Source: Hyphomicrobiales bacterium
GTDB taxonomy: Bacteria; Pseudomonadota; Alphaproteobacteria; Rhizobiales; Aestuariivirgaceae
Assembly: GCA_025359215.1 (NCBI GenBank)
Contig: JANYHE010000115.1
Location: forward strand, 1 to 64,000
Length of the DNA: 64,000 bases
Direction: 5' to 3'
The number at the start of each line of letters is the position of its first letter. The stretch's first letter is position 1. The notes below the pieces were generated by a model. It was not told where the DNA came from, searched no databases, and was given only the letters and a program-made list of their open reading frames with translations. The translations under genes were made by a program, and so were the position numbers. Below are positions 8,767 to 17,605 of this stretch, one piece after another.

Positions 8767-9644
8767 GGCCGCCGCCTGTCGCGCGCAGCAACGAACTGGA
8801 AGAAGCTCAGGATCATGACCAGTACCACGATGACATAGGACACGGTGGCTGCATAGCCGAAGCTCGGCATAAATTTGAAGGAAAGCTGATAGATATAAAG
8901 CGAAAGTGTCATTGTTGCGTTTGCCGGACCACCCAAGGTGATGTTATTGACCTCGTCAAAGAGCTGAAGCGTCCCAATGGTCGACGTGACGGTGGTGAAC
9001 AGCACCACCGGTATCAGGGCCGGCAGGGTGATTTTCTGAAACTGCGCCCAGCGCGGGATTCCATCAATGCGGGCGGCTTCATAGATCGAAGGCTCAATAT
9101 TCTGCAGCGCGGCCAAAAAGAAAATCATGTTGTAACCGGTCCAGCGCCATGTGATGGCGAGGATGATCAAAACCTTCGCCCAGAACGTGTCGCTAAGCCA
9201 TGGGATCGGCTGATCCAGAATGTGCAGTGCTTCGAGAAAGCGGTTGACCACGCCGTCATACGCGAACATCGATTTGAATAGCACGGAATAGGCCACTAGC
9301 GAGGTGACGCAGGGCAAAAAGATCGCAGTGCGGAAAAGCGCACGACCTTTCAGGCTAGGGTCATTCAGCGCCACAGCCAGTAGCATAGCCAGCGCAATCA
9401 TGATCGGCACTTGCACGACGAGCAACGTCAGCGTGTTGAGAAGCGCTTTCTGAAAGACCGCATCCTGCGTCAATCGCCACATATTGGCGAAGCCGCCAAA
9501 GGAAAAGTTCATGCCTTTGCCCACCTGCAAGCTCATCCAGAGGGACGACAGGATGGGATAGACCATGAAGAAGGTGAGCAGCATCAAAGCTGGCCCTGTG
9601 AAAAGCCAACCTGTGAGCGTGGTTTTACCTGAAGATTGCGCCAT
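8763..9644 (-). CDS. CUT1 sugar ABC importer, permease subunit (MalF-like)
   Basis: Inner-membrane permease of 293 residues with about six membrane helices. The EAA coupling loop reads IYEAARIDGIPRWAQF near residue 195. A GTG one codon upstream could also start translation; the ATG is preferred because it gives the usual N-terminus. It is separated from the substrate-binding-protein gene by a 130-bp gap holding three hairpins, and it overlaps the next permease gene by 4 bases. Confidence 0.87.
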   Translation of the reverse strand: MAQSSGKTTLTGWLFTGPALMLLTFFMVYPILSSLWMSLQVGKGMNFSFGGFANMWRLTQDAVFQKALLNTLTLLVVQVPIMIALAMLLAVALNDPSLKGRALFRTAIFLPCVTSLVAYSVLFKSMFAYDGVVNRFLEALHILDQPIPWLSDTFWAKVLIILAITWRWTGYNMIFFLAALQNIEPSIYEAARIDGIPRWAQFQKITLPALIPVVLFTTVTSTIGTLQLFDEVNNITLGGPANATMTLSLYIYQLSFKFMPSFGYAATVSYVIVVLVMILSFFQFVAARDRRRP

Positions 9645-9664
9645 CACGTGAACTCAAAAAGGGC

Positions 9665-9768
9665 GGGGCCACGCGGCTTTCACCGCGCAGCCCCAGAGCG
9701 TTTTGACTTTTCTCCGAAAAGTCAAAATCACCCTGGTTTTATGTTGGATCAACTTTTGCAAGTTGATC
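9665..9768. repeat. Three consecutive hairpins between binding-protein and permease genes
   Basis: Three inverted repeats lie in a row: a GC-rich stem at 9665-9694 (GGGGC...GCCCC with CGCGG/CCGCG inside), a perfect 12-bp stem at 9701-9727 (TTTTGACTTTTC, 3-base loop, complement), and a 9-bp stem at 9747-9768 (GATCAACTT/AAGTTGATC). Structures at this place usually protect the binding-protein mRNA or cut down read-through to the permeases, giving an excess of binding protein. They may also be copies of a dispersed palindromic element. Confidence 0.7.
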
Positions 9769-9776
9769 GGGGAGGA

Positions 9777-11056
9777 TCACTGCATCTGTTGCTTCAACTG
9801 CGCATCAATGGCTTTGATGGCATCATCGACTGAACCGCCCTTGGCAAGACCAGCAATTTGAGCATTAACTGCCGCATCGGCTTCATTGGTGAAGGTGCCA
9901 AAATTGACAGGCGGAATTTGAGCAAGCCAATTGCTGAAATTCAACCAAACTGGTTCTCCGCCAAAAAAGGCGTCACTGGCTTTAAACGCATCACCTTCAC
10001 GTGCAGGCAGGTAGGTTCCAAATGCGCCCTGACCAACCAAGATCTTTTGGTAGAAGTCTTGGTCCTTGCCCCACACTTGAGCGAGGAAATCAATCGCGGT
10101 GGCTTTGTTTTGAGATGAAGATAATACGTACCAGCTAGAACCGCCAAGGTTGGAGGCATTGGTAGCACCCTTCACACCGTCGATACGAGGCGTTGGGGCA
10201 ACGGCCCATTTGCCGGATTGACCGGCGACAGACTTGATGGTGCCCACGATCCAAACAACAGTAACGGTAGCGGCAATTTCGCCTGAGGTGAAGCCACCAG
10301 TATATTCAGCCCAGCCAGAGACTGGCTTATAGATGCCCGATTGCAAAAGCTTGGCATATTCTGTTAGCGCGGCTTTGAAGGTTGGGCTGTTGATGTCAGA
10401 TTTGCCATCTGGTGTGAAAAACCATCCACCAACGGATTGCAGCATGATGCGAAATATACCATCGTCATTGAGGTCAAGATCCAGCATCTTGTGGCCGGTT
10501 TTGGCTTCAACGGCCTTACCGATTTCAATCAATTTATCCCAAGTGATGTTGTTCAGATCTTCGGCTTTGTAGCCAGCTTGCGTAACATAGTCTGAACGAT
10601 AAAAGAGACCTGAATCGCCAGAGTCGAATGGCAATGAATAAGTTTTACCATTCACAGTGGACAGTGCCACTTGTATGGCGCAAAGTTTTTATAATCGATT
10701 GCACCGGTGTCTGAAAGTGGCTCGAATGCTGCGGTGAAGGATTGCAGATATTTTTGTGCGCCGTAATCCTCAATCAACACGATGTCTGGCAAACCATCAG
10801 TGGTGCCGGAAGCCAATTGTGCTTGCAGTTTCTGCTCCAAATCCGCTTTGGCAAAATCAACAACGTTAATGGTGAAATCTGGATGTAACTTTGTATAGCG
10901 CGCTGCGGCTTCTTTCATCGTCGCGCCGTTGAATTCTTTATCCCAGCACCAAACGGTGACAGTTGTTGCTGCTTGGGCCGCACCGGCCGCCAAGAAACTA
11001 AAACCAACAAGAGCAGCGCCAAGAACACTGCGCCGATTAAACGCATTCATCTTCAT
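9777..11056 (-). pseudogene. CUT1 sugar-binding protein, split by a one-base frameshift
   Basis: Periplasmic sugar-binding protein of an ABC importer. The N-terminal 128 or so residues start with a twin-arginine-like signal peptide (NRRSVLGAALVGFSFL, cleavage near AQA-AT) followed by TTVTVWCWDKEF. At about 10670 the frame is lost, and the rest of the protein (ALSTVNGKTYSLPFDSGDSG onward) continues in another frame to the stop. Adding one base there (AAGTGG to AAGGTGG) restores 426 residues, a normal length. No other damage is seen, so this is either a very recent pseudogene or a sequence error. First gene of the operon, 90 bp after lacI. Confidence 0.8.
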
Positions 11057-11136
11057 ATCTTCCTCCCTTTTAACGGCCAGTTTGCTCTGGCCTTGGGCGA
11101 AGCCTATTCAAAAAAAAGAAACCGCGCAAGAGTTTT

Positions 11137-11150
11137 AGTAAATATTTACT
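11137..11150. promoter_or_regulatory. Operator copy 1 for the LacI-type regulator
   Basis: AGTAAATATTTACT, a perfect 14-bp palindrome 81 bp upstream of the sugar-binding-protein gene. The identical 14 bases occur upstream of the regulator gene itself. The site overlaps the stop codon of the regulator gene. LacI-type operators are palindromes of about this size; here the centre is AT rather than the common CG. Confidence 0.72.
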
Positions 11151-12174
11151 CGGCACCGATTTTACGCTGCGGCTTACGGGTGCTGCTGCGCCAAACAATC
11201 TGCGAACCCAAGATGACCCGCTTGACGATCTTGCGCCCGGCAACGCGCTCCAACAGCAGATCAACCGCCGTCTCTCCAATTTCCTCTGCTGGCAGACGCA
11301 CAGTGGACAGCGGCGGATGAAGGAACTGAGCAACAGAAATATCGTTGAAGCTGGCGACGGCCACATCTTCACCAATCTTCAGCCCAAGCTCGTGCAACGC
11401 ACGATAAGCGCCCACAGCCATGTTATCATTGGCGGTTACGATGACATCCGGGCGCTTGGTGCCGCTCATCAGTTTGCGCGCCAGATCATAGCCGCTTTCT
11501 TCAGTGTTCAGGCCGATTAAGCAAATGTTCGGATCAAAGTTTCCATGTCTCTTTGCCCATTCGATATAGGTGCGACAGCGAACTTCTTCAAACTCTCCGC
11601 GACCTCTGCTGCTAGGCCAACCCATAAAAGCAATGCGGCGATAATCCAGCGACTTCAAGGCGTTCAACAACTTTAAAGTGGCCAAGGCAAAGTCGTTTTG
11701 AACGCTGTCAAACTCGTCAGAAACAGGATTAAAATCAGCGAAAACGAGATGGCGGCTATGTTGGATCAACCACTCCAAACCGGGTTCGTCATAATTCCCA
11801 ACAACAATCACACCAGAGGCATTGCGAAGAACGGATGGATTGGGCGACGGGTTTGTGTTGTAGAACTTCGTGATTTCGATGCCGTGGCTGTGGCAACGAC
11901 GCTCTACGCCAAGTCGAAGGCCCACATAGTAGGGGTCAACCAGTTCCTGATCCGGGCTGAGAAAATGAACCAGCGCAATTTTGCGCAATTTTGGCTCTGC
12001 TTTTCGGTTTCTGTTCCTCGGCGTCTCGTAATTTAGAACCTCGGCCTTCTCAATGATAGCGCGTCGTGTTTCTACGCCAACTGAAAGCGTCGGGTCAAAA
12101 TTCAAAACGCGAGAAACTGTCCCACTTGAAACTCCGACTGCTTTTGCGATTTCTCTTAAGGTGACCATGCTCAT
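11146..12174 (-). CDS. LacI-family transcriptional regulator of the first sugar operon
   Basis: Repressor of 342 residues. The N-terminal helix-turn-helix reads VTLREIAKAVGVSSGTVSRVL, the LacI signature, followed by a hinge and a periplasmic-binding-protein-like sensor domain to the end (DVIVTANDNMAVGAYRAL, VASFNDISVAQFLHPPLSTV). It is transcribed in the same direction as, and just upstream of, the ABC operon. Identical palindromes lie about 73 bp upstream of its start and at its stop codon in front of the operon, which suggests control of both itself and the operon. Start is either of two ATGs two codons apart; neither has a strong ribosome-binding site. Confidence 0.88.
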   Translation of the reverse strand: MSMVTLREIAKAVGVSSGTVSRVLNFDPTLSVGVETRRAIIEKAEVLNYETPRNRNRKAEPKLRKIALVHFLSPDQELVDPYYVGLRLGVERRCHSHGIEITKFYNTNPSPNPSVLRNASGVIVVGNYDEPGLEWLIQHSRHLVFADFNPVSDEFDSVQNDFALATLKLLNALKSLDYRRIAFMGWPSSRGRGEFEEVRCRTYIEWAKRHGNFDPNICLIGLNTEESGYDLARKLMSGTKRPDVIVTANDNMAVGAYRALHELGLKIGEDVAVASFNDISVAQFLHPPLSTVRLPAEEIGETAVDLLLERVAGRKIVKRVILGSQIVWRSSTRKPQRKIGAE

Positions 12175-12246
12175 TCAATAGCAAATTGTTCGGAAAATAC
12201 CCAATTTGAACCGCGATCCTTTCTAGCTAGTCTAAAACATCTTACA

Positions 12247-12260
12247 AGTAAATATTTACT
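12247..12260. promoter_or_regulatory. Operator copy 2 for the LacI-type regulator
   Basis: AGTAAATATTTACT again, identical in all 14 bases to the copy in front of the ABC operon, and 73 bp upstream of the regulator start. The position fits autoregulation. Finding the same perfect palindrome at both promoters of one regulon is the evidence. Confidence 0.72.
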
Positions 12261-12448
12261 AGATTTCCAAGCGAGTCAGACCACAAAACTGGATCGGCTA
12301 ATTGTGGGCGCCAGATCCGGATCAGAGGGATGATGCGCAAAGGCGTACTGCCAAACTACCAGCTGTTTCGCGACAGACTCTGTTTTTCTGACTCTAATTT
12401 AACGGTGCATCTACTCTCGGCCATAGAGCAACAGCATAGCGATGATGA

Positions 12449-12833
12449 CTACTCCATAGATAATCTGGCGGCCAAATTCTGGTATCCGGGATTACAAATC
12501 CCGTTGCGAGCTATCGCATGGCAGGGGATGCAGAATCCTGCGGTGAAAATCCGCCCGTGTAAACCACCATCAAACCTTGGGCGACAGCATTGGTGGCAAG
12601 GGTTACGATCATAGAGGGAATGCGCAGATAGGCCACGCCAAAGCCATTGACCAACCCGATTGCCACGCCACACAAAATGCCAAATGGAATCGCCATAGTG
12701 GTACATTGGCTTTGCCCGTCAAGGGCGAGGAATTTGAGCTTGTGGCAAATATGGCTGTGGCCTGCCTCGCAGGCTGGGCACTCGCCGCAATGAACCCGCC
12801 ACGACCATATCGCCCATGGCTAGACCTTTAACT
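12449..12833 (-). pseudogene. Relic of a CUT2 (RbsC/RhaP-like) sugar permease
   Basis: A membrane stretch characteristic of ribose/rhamnose-type ABC permeases survives: FGILCGVAIGLVNGFGVAYL, then RIPSMIVTLATNAVAQGLMV and VYTGGFSPQDSASPAM. An in-frame stop follows at about 12511, after which the frame still reads LATGFVIPG. Both the first transmembrane part and the C-terminal half are lost. It lies directly behind the truncated dehydrogenase, with which it seems to have been joined by deletion. This class is different from the two intact CUT1 importers on either side. Confidence 0.7.
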
Positions 12834-13051
12834 CAAACATCCAATTCTGCAATCGTACCCGACATTTCATGGCAGATGATGCGCTCCATCCCCATCCGCG
12901 CGTCCATGTCACCGTGAAGGACATGCATGTCCGTACCACAGATTCCGCAATTGGCCACTGTGATGGCAACCTCATCTTTACTTGGCATTTTTGCTGCCAG
13001 CTCAACGACTTCGAAGGTTCGATTTCTACGATAGATTGCTGCTCTGTTCAT
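12833..13051 (-). pseudogene. Zinc-dependent alcohol dehydrogenase, truncated after about 70 residues
   Basis: N-terminal piece of a medium-chain dehydrogenase (sorbitol/threonine dehydrogenase-like). VANCGICGTDMHVLHGD carries the catalytic-zinc Cys of this family. The next conserved motif, normally GHE, reads CHE here. The frame ends after about 72 residues where about 340 are expected, with no NAD-binding domain. A good ribosome-binding site (AAGGGAT) remains. It lies between the mutarotase relic and the permease relic, so it was probably a sugar or polyol dehydrogenase of the same catabolic set. Confidence 0.72.
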
Positions 13052-13087
13052 GTCTATCCCTTGTCCTTGTGATGTGCTTGGTTGACA

Positions 13088-13423
13088 TTAATCGAGATGG
13101 AAAATTTCCGGCATCATGCTCCACCATTCACCTTTCGCAGCAGAAGCCAGTGGCATTTGGCAGGCGTCAGTCAGCTCAAGCCAGCGTTTCGTAACGGGCA
13201 GCGCAGCCAGCTTCGCCATGTCCGTTGCAAAATCAGAGCCCGCATATTCCCAACAGCCAAAGAGAAAGTTTTCAGGTTCGCGCAACTAGATCGAGTAGTT
13301 CTGGATATGCAGTGCCGAAAGGGCCGCATCCATATCGGGCCAAGGCTCGGCATGCAGTTTTTTGTAAAGCTCTAGCTTTTCTGGCCTCACATTAATCATC
13401 ATGCCCGTGCGTTGGCGTTTCAT
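13088..13423 (-). pseudogene. L-rhamnose mutarotase-like protein (RhaM/RhaU family) with an internal amber codon
   Basis: 111 codons, matching the small dimeric mutarotase family that interconverts sugar anomers (YiiL/RhaM). The recognisable parts are [46 protein letters not shown] and the C-terminal KGEWWSMMPEIFHLD. A TAG codon at 13286-13288 interrupts the reading frame at the position after NYSI, where a phenylalanine-like codon would be expected. The ATG overlaps the stop of the upstream ATPase gene by 4 bases, so the gene once was translationally coupled to the transporter. One substitution would restore it. Confidence 0.8.
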
Positions 13424-14475
13424 CTGATCCGCTCGCCGCCTTCAGCAAACAGCCGCACCGCGCCGGGTTCAAAACATAGCTTCACGCGGTTGCCGATTTG
13501 AGGCAATGCGCCCCGCCATTCCGCCACAATCTTCTCGCCTGAATCTGTCGTCGTATAGAGGTATGCTGTTGCGCCCAATGCTTCGATAACATTGACGGTA
13601 GCCTCGATTTTAACACCGTTGGATGCCGCCAAATGCTCAGGGCGAATACCAAGTTGCAGGGTTTGCCCTCGCACAAGCCCGCTCGCAACCGGGGCCACAA
13701 ATTCAGTGCCCGCCACTTTTATCTGGCGCGCATCAGTGACAACGCCCGACAGAAAATTCATGCGCGGAGAACCAATGAAGCCTGCAACAAAGGCATTGAC
13801 CGGATCATTATAAAGTTCCAGCGGCTTACCCACTTGTTCCACCCTGCCGCCACGCAAAACGACAATACGATCTGCCATGGTCATCGCTTCAACCTGATCA
13901 TGGGTGACATAGATCATCGTGCTGCCCAGAACCTTATGCAGCTGGCCAATTTCTACCCGCATCTGCACGCGCAATTCGGCATCAAGATTGCTGAGCGGTT
14001 CATCGAACAAAAACACCTTGGGGTCACGCACGATGGCTCTGCCGATGGCCACGCGCTGCCGCTGGCCGCCTGAAAGTTGGGCTGGCTTTCGAGCCAGTAA
14101 ATCCTCAAGGCGCAGGATCTTCGCGGCGCTGGCGAGCTTTTCAGTGATCTCAGGTTTTGGTCTGCGGGCCACGCGCAATCCAAAAGTCATATTATCAGCA
14201 ACAGTCATATGCGGGTAGAGTGCATAGGATTGGAACACCATGGCAATGCCGCGGTCAGCGGCGCGTTCCCCCGTCACGTCAGCATCGCCTATTTCGATTT
14301 TGCCGCTGCTCACTTCTTCCAGCCCCGCGATCATGCGCAAGAGAGTCGATTTACCACATCCGGAAGGGCCAACGAAAACCGTGAATTCACCGTGTTCAAT
14401 TGCTAAGTTCACATCATGAACCACTTGGGTGGTGCCAAAACTCTTGTTTATGTTTTTGAGTTCAACGCGTGCCAT
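13420..14475 (-). CDS. Second CUT1 sugar ABC importer, ATP-binding subunit (UgpC/MsmK type)
   Basis: ATPase of 351 residues with Walker [10 protein letters not shown] at 36-44, signature LSGGQ at 134-138, Walker B VFLFDEP near 154-160 and switch His192, and a C-terminal TOBE domain. It is a clear paralogue of the ATPase of the first importer but diverges in the C-terminal half. It follows the permease gene after 3 bases and overlaps the mutarotase relic by 4 bases. Confidence 0.9.
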   Translation of the reverse strand: MARVELKNINKSFGTTQVVHDVNLAIEHGEFTVFVGPSGCGKSTLLRMIAGLEEVSSGKIEIGDADVTGERAADRGIAMVFQSYALYPHMTVADNMTFGLRVARRPKPEITEKLASAAKILRLEDLLARKPAQLSGGQRQRVAIGRAIVRDPKVFLFDEPLSNLDAELRVQMRVEIGQLHKVLGSTMIYVTHDQVEAMTMADRIVVLRGGRVEQVGKPLELYNDPVNAFVAGFIGSPRMNFLSGVVTDARQIKVAGTEFVAPVASGLVRGQTLQLGIRPEHLAASNGVKIEATVNVIEALGATAYLYTTTDSGEKIVAEWRGALPQIGNRVKLCFEPGAVRLFAEGGERIR

Positions 14476-14478
14476 GTA

Positions 14479-15309
14479 TTATCCCTTTACTGCGCCACTG
14501 GTCATCCCGCTCAAGATGAAGCGCTGGCCAGCAAGATAGACAATCAGAACCGGCACGATCGTCAACAGAATGTCAGCCGAGACAAGATTCCAACTTTGTT
14601 TGTATTGCCCAAAGAAATTATAGACCGCGAGAGTCATCGGCCAATTCTCGCTGCTGTTCAAATAATAGAGTGGCATGATGAAGTCGTTCCAGGTGTTAAG
14701 AAAACTGAGGATGAAAGTTGTCACCAGAACTGGAGTCAAAAGAGGCATGATCACCCTGAAGAAAGTCTGGAATGGCCCACAGCCATCAATTGTTGCGGCG
14801 TCATCCAATTCACGCGGGATTGATTCAACGAATCCATAAATCAGAAAAATTGCGAATGGGATTTGCAAGGTGGCATATAAAATGATGATGCCCGGCTTGG
14901 TGTTGATGAGATGGGTGAGTTGCATGATCTTCGTCAGCGTGAAGAAGTTAATCGGCAGGGCGATGCCCATGATCAGAAAGAAATAGATGGCTCGGTTTAG
15001 CCGTGAGCGGTGGCGCGACAGCACAAATGCGGCAAGGGCGGCAAAGAGGGTGGCGAGTGCCGCCGAAACGCCAGCATAGAGCACACTGTTGAAAAAGCTT
15101 GTAACTAGCTTTCCTTTCTCGATTACGATTACGAAATTCTCAAGATGCAATTCGCTTGGAAGGCCTGGTCCCATGGCGGCAGACTCAGCCTCAGACTTTA
15201 GGGCATTGACGCAGACCAGATAGACCGGAGTCAAAGTGATCAGGCTGGCGAAGATTGCAGCCAGATGTCCGGCGGCGAAAGTGACCTTCTTGCTTTTAAC
15301 TACAGCCAT
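14479..15309 (-). CDS. Second CUT1 importer, permease subunit (MalG-like)
   Basis: Inner-membrane permease, 276 residues, about six membrane helices. The EAA coupling loop is IPRELDDAATIDGCGPFQTF near residue 165. It ends 3 bases before the ATPase gene and starts 3 bases after the other permease, so the four transporter genes form one transcription unit. Substrate specificity is inferred only from the adjacent sugar-acid enzymes. Confidence 0.88.
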   Translation of the reverse strand: MAVVKSKKVTFAAGHLAAIFASLITLTPVYLVCVNALKSEAESAAMGPGLPSELHLENFVIVIEKGKLVTSFFNSVLYAGVSAALATLFAALAAFVLSRHRSRLNRAIYFFLIMGIALPINFFTLTKIMQLTHLINTKPGIIILYATLQIPFAIFLIYGFVESIPRELDDAATIDGCGPFQTFFRVIMPLLTPVLVTTFILSFLNTWNDFIMPLYYLNSSENWPMTLAVYNFFGQYKQSWNLVSADILLTIVPVLIVYLAGQRFILSGMTSGAVKG

Positions 15310-15312
15310 GGT

Positions 15313-16191
15313 TCAGACTCGCGCAGGGGGGCGTTCGAGTAGTCGAATAACGCCATAGCCAACGAAAAGGAGGATGACAAAAAGAACACTCGAAAGGGCT
15401 GTGCCCAAGCCATACTGGCCTTCCGAAAAGGCCTTAAATATTCCGGTCTGGGCAACTTCGCTGGCATAGCCTGGCCCACCGTTTGTAGTGGCATAGACAA
15501 TGTCGAAGACCCGCAGTCCATAAAGCACATTCAAAACGGTGACGACCATAATGGCGGGCATCAGCATTGGCAGAGTGATGAACCGGAAACGTGCCAGAGC
15601 CCCTGCACCGTCGACTTCGGCAGCCTCGTAATATTCCTTGGGAATCGTCTGCAACCCAGCCAGCAGGATGACCATGATGTAGCCCACCCCTTTCCACGTA
15701 TCGATGACCATAACTGAGAACAACGCCAGATGTGGGTCTGTCAGCCAATGCTGCGTCAGAACATCAAGGCCCACGGCACGCAAAGTGACGTTCAACAAAC
15801 CATGCGAGGGATGAAGGATTGAGCGAAAGATTAGACCGACAACCAGCATCGGCAAAACCACCGGCACATAGATCAACGCGCGATAAAAATTGACAAAGCT
15901 TTTGACGCCCTTGTCCAGCAACAGGGCCAAGGCAAGGCCGAACACAGTCTTCAAAACGATGGTCACCCCGGTGAAGATGAAGGTGTTCCAGAAATATGCG
16001 AAGTAATTTTCATCAACGGAAAATAGCTTCCTAAAGTTTTTCAGACCGACGAAGTTGACTTCATCCGAATAGCTGCTCCAGTCCGTGAAGGCATAGACTA
16101 TGCCACCAAGGCTCGGCAGAATGAAGAACGCCGTGTAAAGGACCAAGGCAGGCCAGGTAAAAAGCTGTGGATAGCGAGCGTTTAACTGCAT
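15313..16191 (-). CDS. Second CUT1 importer, permease subunit (MalF-like)
   Basis: Inner-membrane permease, 292 residues, with a first helix at about 12-32 and the EAA loop IPKEYYEAAEVDGAGALARF near residue 185. It lies between the binding-protein gene, from which it is separated by a gap with a strong hairpin, and the MalG-like permease gene 3 bases downstream. Confidence 0.88.
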   Translation of the reverse strand: MQLNARYPQLFTWPALVLYTAFFILPSLGGIVYAFTDWSSYSDEVNFVGLKNFRKLFSVDENYFAYFWNTFIFTGVTIVLKTVFGLALALLLDKGVKSFVNFYRALIYVPVVLPMLVVGLIFRSILHPSHGLLNVTLRAVGLDVLTQHWLTDPHLALFSVMVIDTWKGVGYIMVILLAGLQTIPKEYYEAAEVDGAGALARFRFITLPMLMPAIMVVTVLNVLYGLRVFDIVYATTNGGPGYASEVAQTGIFKAFSEGQYGLGTALSSVLFVILLFVGYGVIRLLERPPARV

Positions 16192-16209
16192 TAGGATTTC
16201 TCAGTGATG

Positions 16210-16241
16210 GCAGGTCCCAATCCAGAAGGATCGGGACCTGC
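16210..16241. repeat. Hairpin between binding-protein and permease genes of the second importer
   Basis: GCAGGTCCC pairs with GGGACCTGC, extended by ATCC/GGAT around a short loop. No T-run follows. It occupies the same place as the hairpins of the first importer operon and probably stabilises the binding-protein transcript or limits read-through. Confidence 0.7.
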
Positions 16242-16274
16242 TCGTGTCATGTCAATTGTTTGGCAAGTAGAAGG

Positions 16275-17573
16275 TTACTTATTCCAAGCCGGATCTTTTG
16301 CAGCATCGGCGAAATCGGCGCGGCGCTTGTCAAGATTCTTTAACACGTCTTCCGGCGTCTGAGCACCAGTGAACATGGCAGTGATATCTTTGCCAATATC
16401 CATCCATTGCGAGTTCACGTAGTTGATCTGGGTTTGATAAACAACACCACGCGCATCCTTATGGGCATCCATGAAGGCTTGCAGATCAGGCGAAAACTTT
16501 GCCTTCACACCCGGGAAAGGTAGCGTGAAGAACTGTGGTTCGCCGTCCAGGTAGGTTTGCAGGTTTTCAGGCTTCGTCAAGAAATCCAAATATTGTTTAG
16601 CCTCAGCAACATGTTTGGAACCTGAATAGATGAAGTGGGTTGGGCCAGCAGGATTGATGTTGAGGAGTTGGTTGTCTGCCAACGGCATGACGAATGCACC
16701 AAAGTCATCAGCGCTGATATTGGGGTAATCTTTGTGTAAGTCCTGCGGGAAAGCGCTTTGCGCCATGAACATTGCAATCTTGCCATCCGACATGGCCTTT
16801 GTACGATCGGCAAAGGTATCAGACAGAGCATTTTCGCCAAAGAAACCAAGATCAAACATTTCCTTGAGCTCTGTCAGGTCTGTCAACATGGTCTTATCGT
16901 CGGCAAACTTTTCTTTGTTGGTGTTGAGTTTGTCAGCAAGACCAGGGGAAGCCTGTTCATAACGCGGTCCCAACTCGGGGAACCAAAGCACATGATGCCA
17001 ACCATCTGAGATGGGCTCATAAAGCGGCTGAACTCCGCCATCCTTCAACTTTTGGCAAAGTGCTTTAAATTCTGCATACGTCTTAGGTGGTTCAAGGCCA
17101 AATTTTTTAAATGTCGCCTTGTTGTAATTCACAACCCAAACATAACCGAGCGTATCCCAATAGGTGAGGCCGTAAAGCTTGCCGTTCACCGTCGATTGCG
17201 CAGCTACCAATGGATCTTCTTGCTTGGCCCAAGCCTCGCCTGAAAGATCAACAGCGTTCTTCTCAACATTATAATTCAATGTCAGATCGGTGACGCCACT
17301 TTGACCACCAAAAATGTCGGTTGCCTCGCCAGAGTTCAGCTTTGTCTTCAACACATTGGTGTATTGATCGGAAGGTACGATCTGGAAGTCGATGGCAATG
17401 CCTGTTTGCTCTTCGAACTTCTTGGCCAGTTCCTTTTCTGGCGCTTTCACCCAGTTGGAATCAGCGAGATAGGTTAGTGTGACCTTATCTGCGGCAAAAC
17501 CCGGCGAAACGCCAAACATAGTGGCAGTCAGCGCGATAGCACTCACCGCATTCAACAACATTAGCTTTTTCAT
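16275..17573 (-). CDS. Second CUT1 importer, sugar-binding protein
   Basis: Secreted extracellular solute-binding protein of 432 residues. The ATG used here is preceded by GGAGG at an ideal distance and opens a Sec signal peptide (MKKLMLLNAVSAIALTATMF, cleavage near GFAA-DK). The mature part starts KVTLTYLADSNWVKAPEKEL, the usual beginning of family-1 binding proteins. Unlike its counterpart in the first importer it is intact. It starts 32 bp after the dehydratase gene and is followed by both permeases and the ATPase. Confidence 0.88.
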   Translation of the reverse strand: MKKLMLLNAVSAIALTATMFGVSPGFAADKVTLTYLADSNWVKAPEKELAKKFEEQTGIAIDFQIVPSDQYTNVLKTKLNSGEATDIFGGQSGVTDLTLNYNVEKNAVDLSGEAWAKQEDPLVAAQSTVNGKLYGLTYWDTLGYVWVVNYNKATFKKFGLEPPKTYAEFKALCQKLKDGGVQPLYEPISDGWHHVLWFPELGPRYEQASPGLADKLNTNKEKFADDKTMLTDLTELKEMFDLGFFGENALSDTFADRTKAMSDGKIAMFMAQSAFPQDLHKDYPNISADDFGAFVMPLADNQLLNINPAGPTHFIYSGSKHVAEAKQYLDFLTKPENLQTYLDGEPQFFTLPFPGVKAKFSPDLQAFMDAHKDARGVVYQTQINYVNSQWMDIGKDITAMFTGAQTPEDVLKNLDKRRADFADAAKDPAWNK

Positions 17574-17605
17574 TTTTGAATCCTCCATGGTGGGTTGTGT
17601 TGGCT

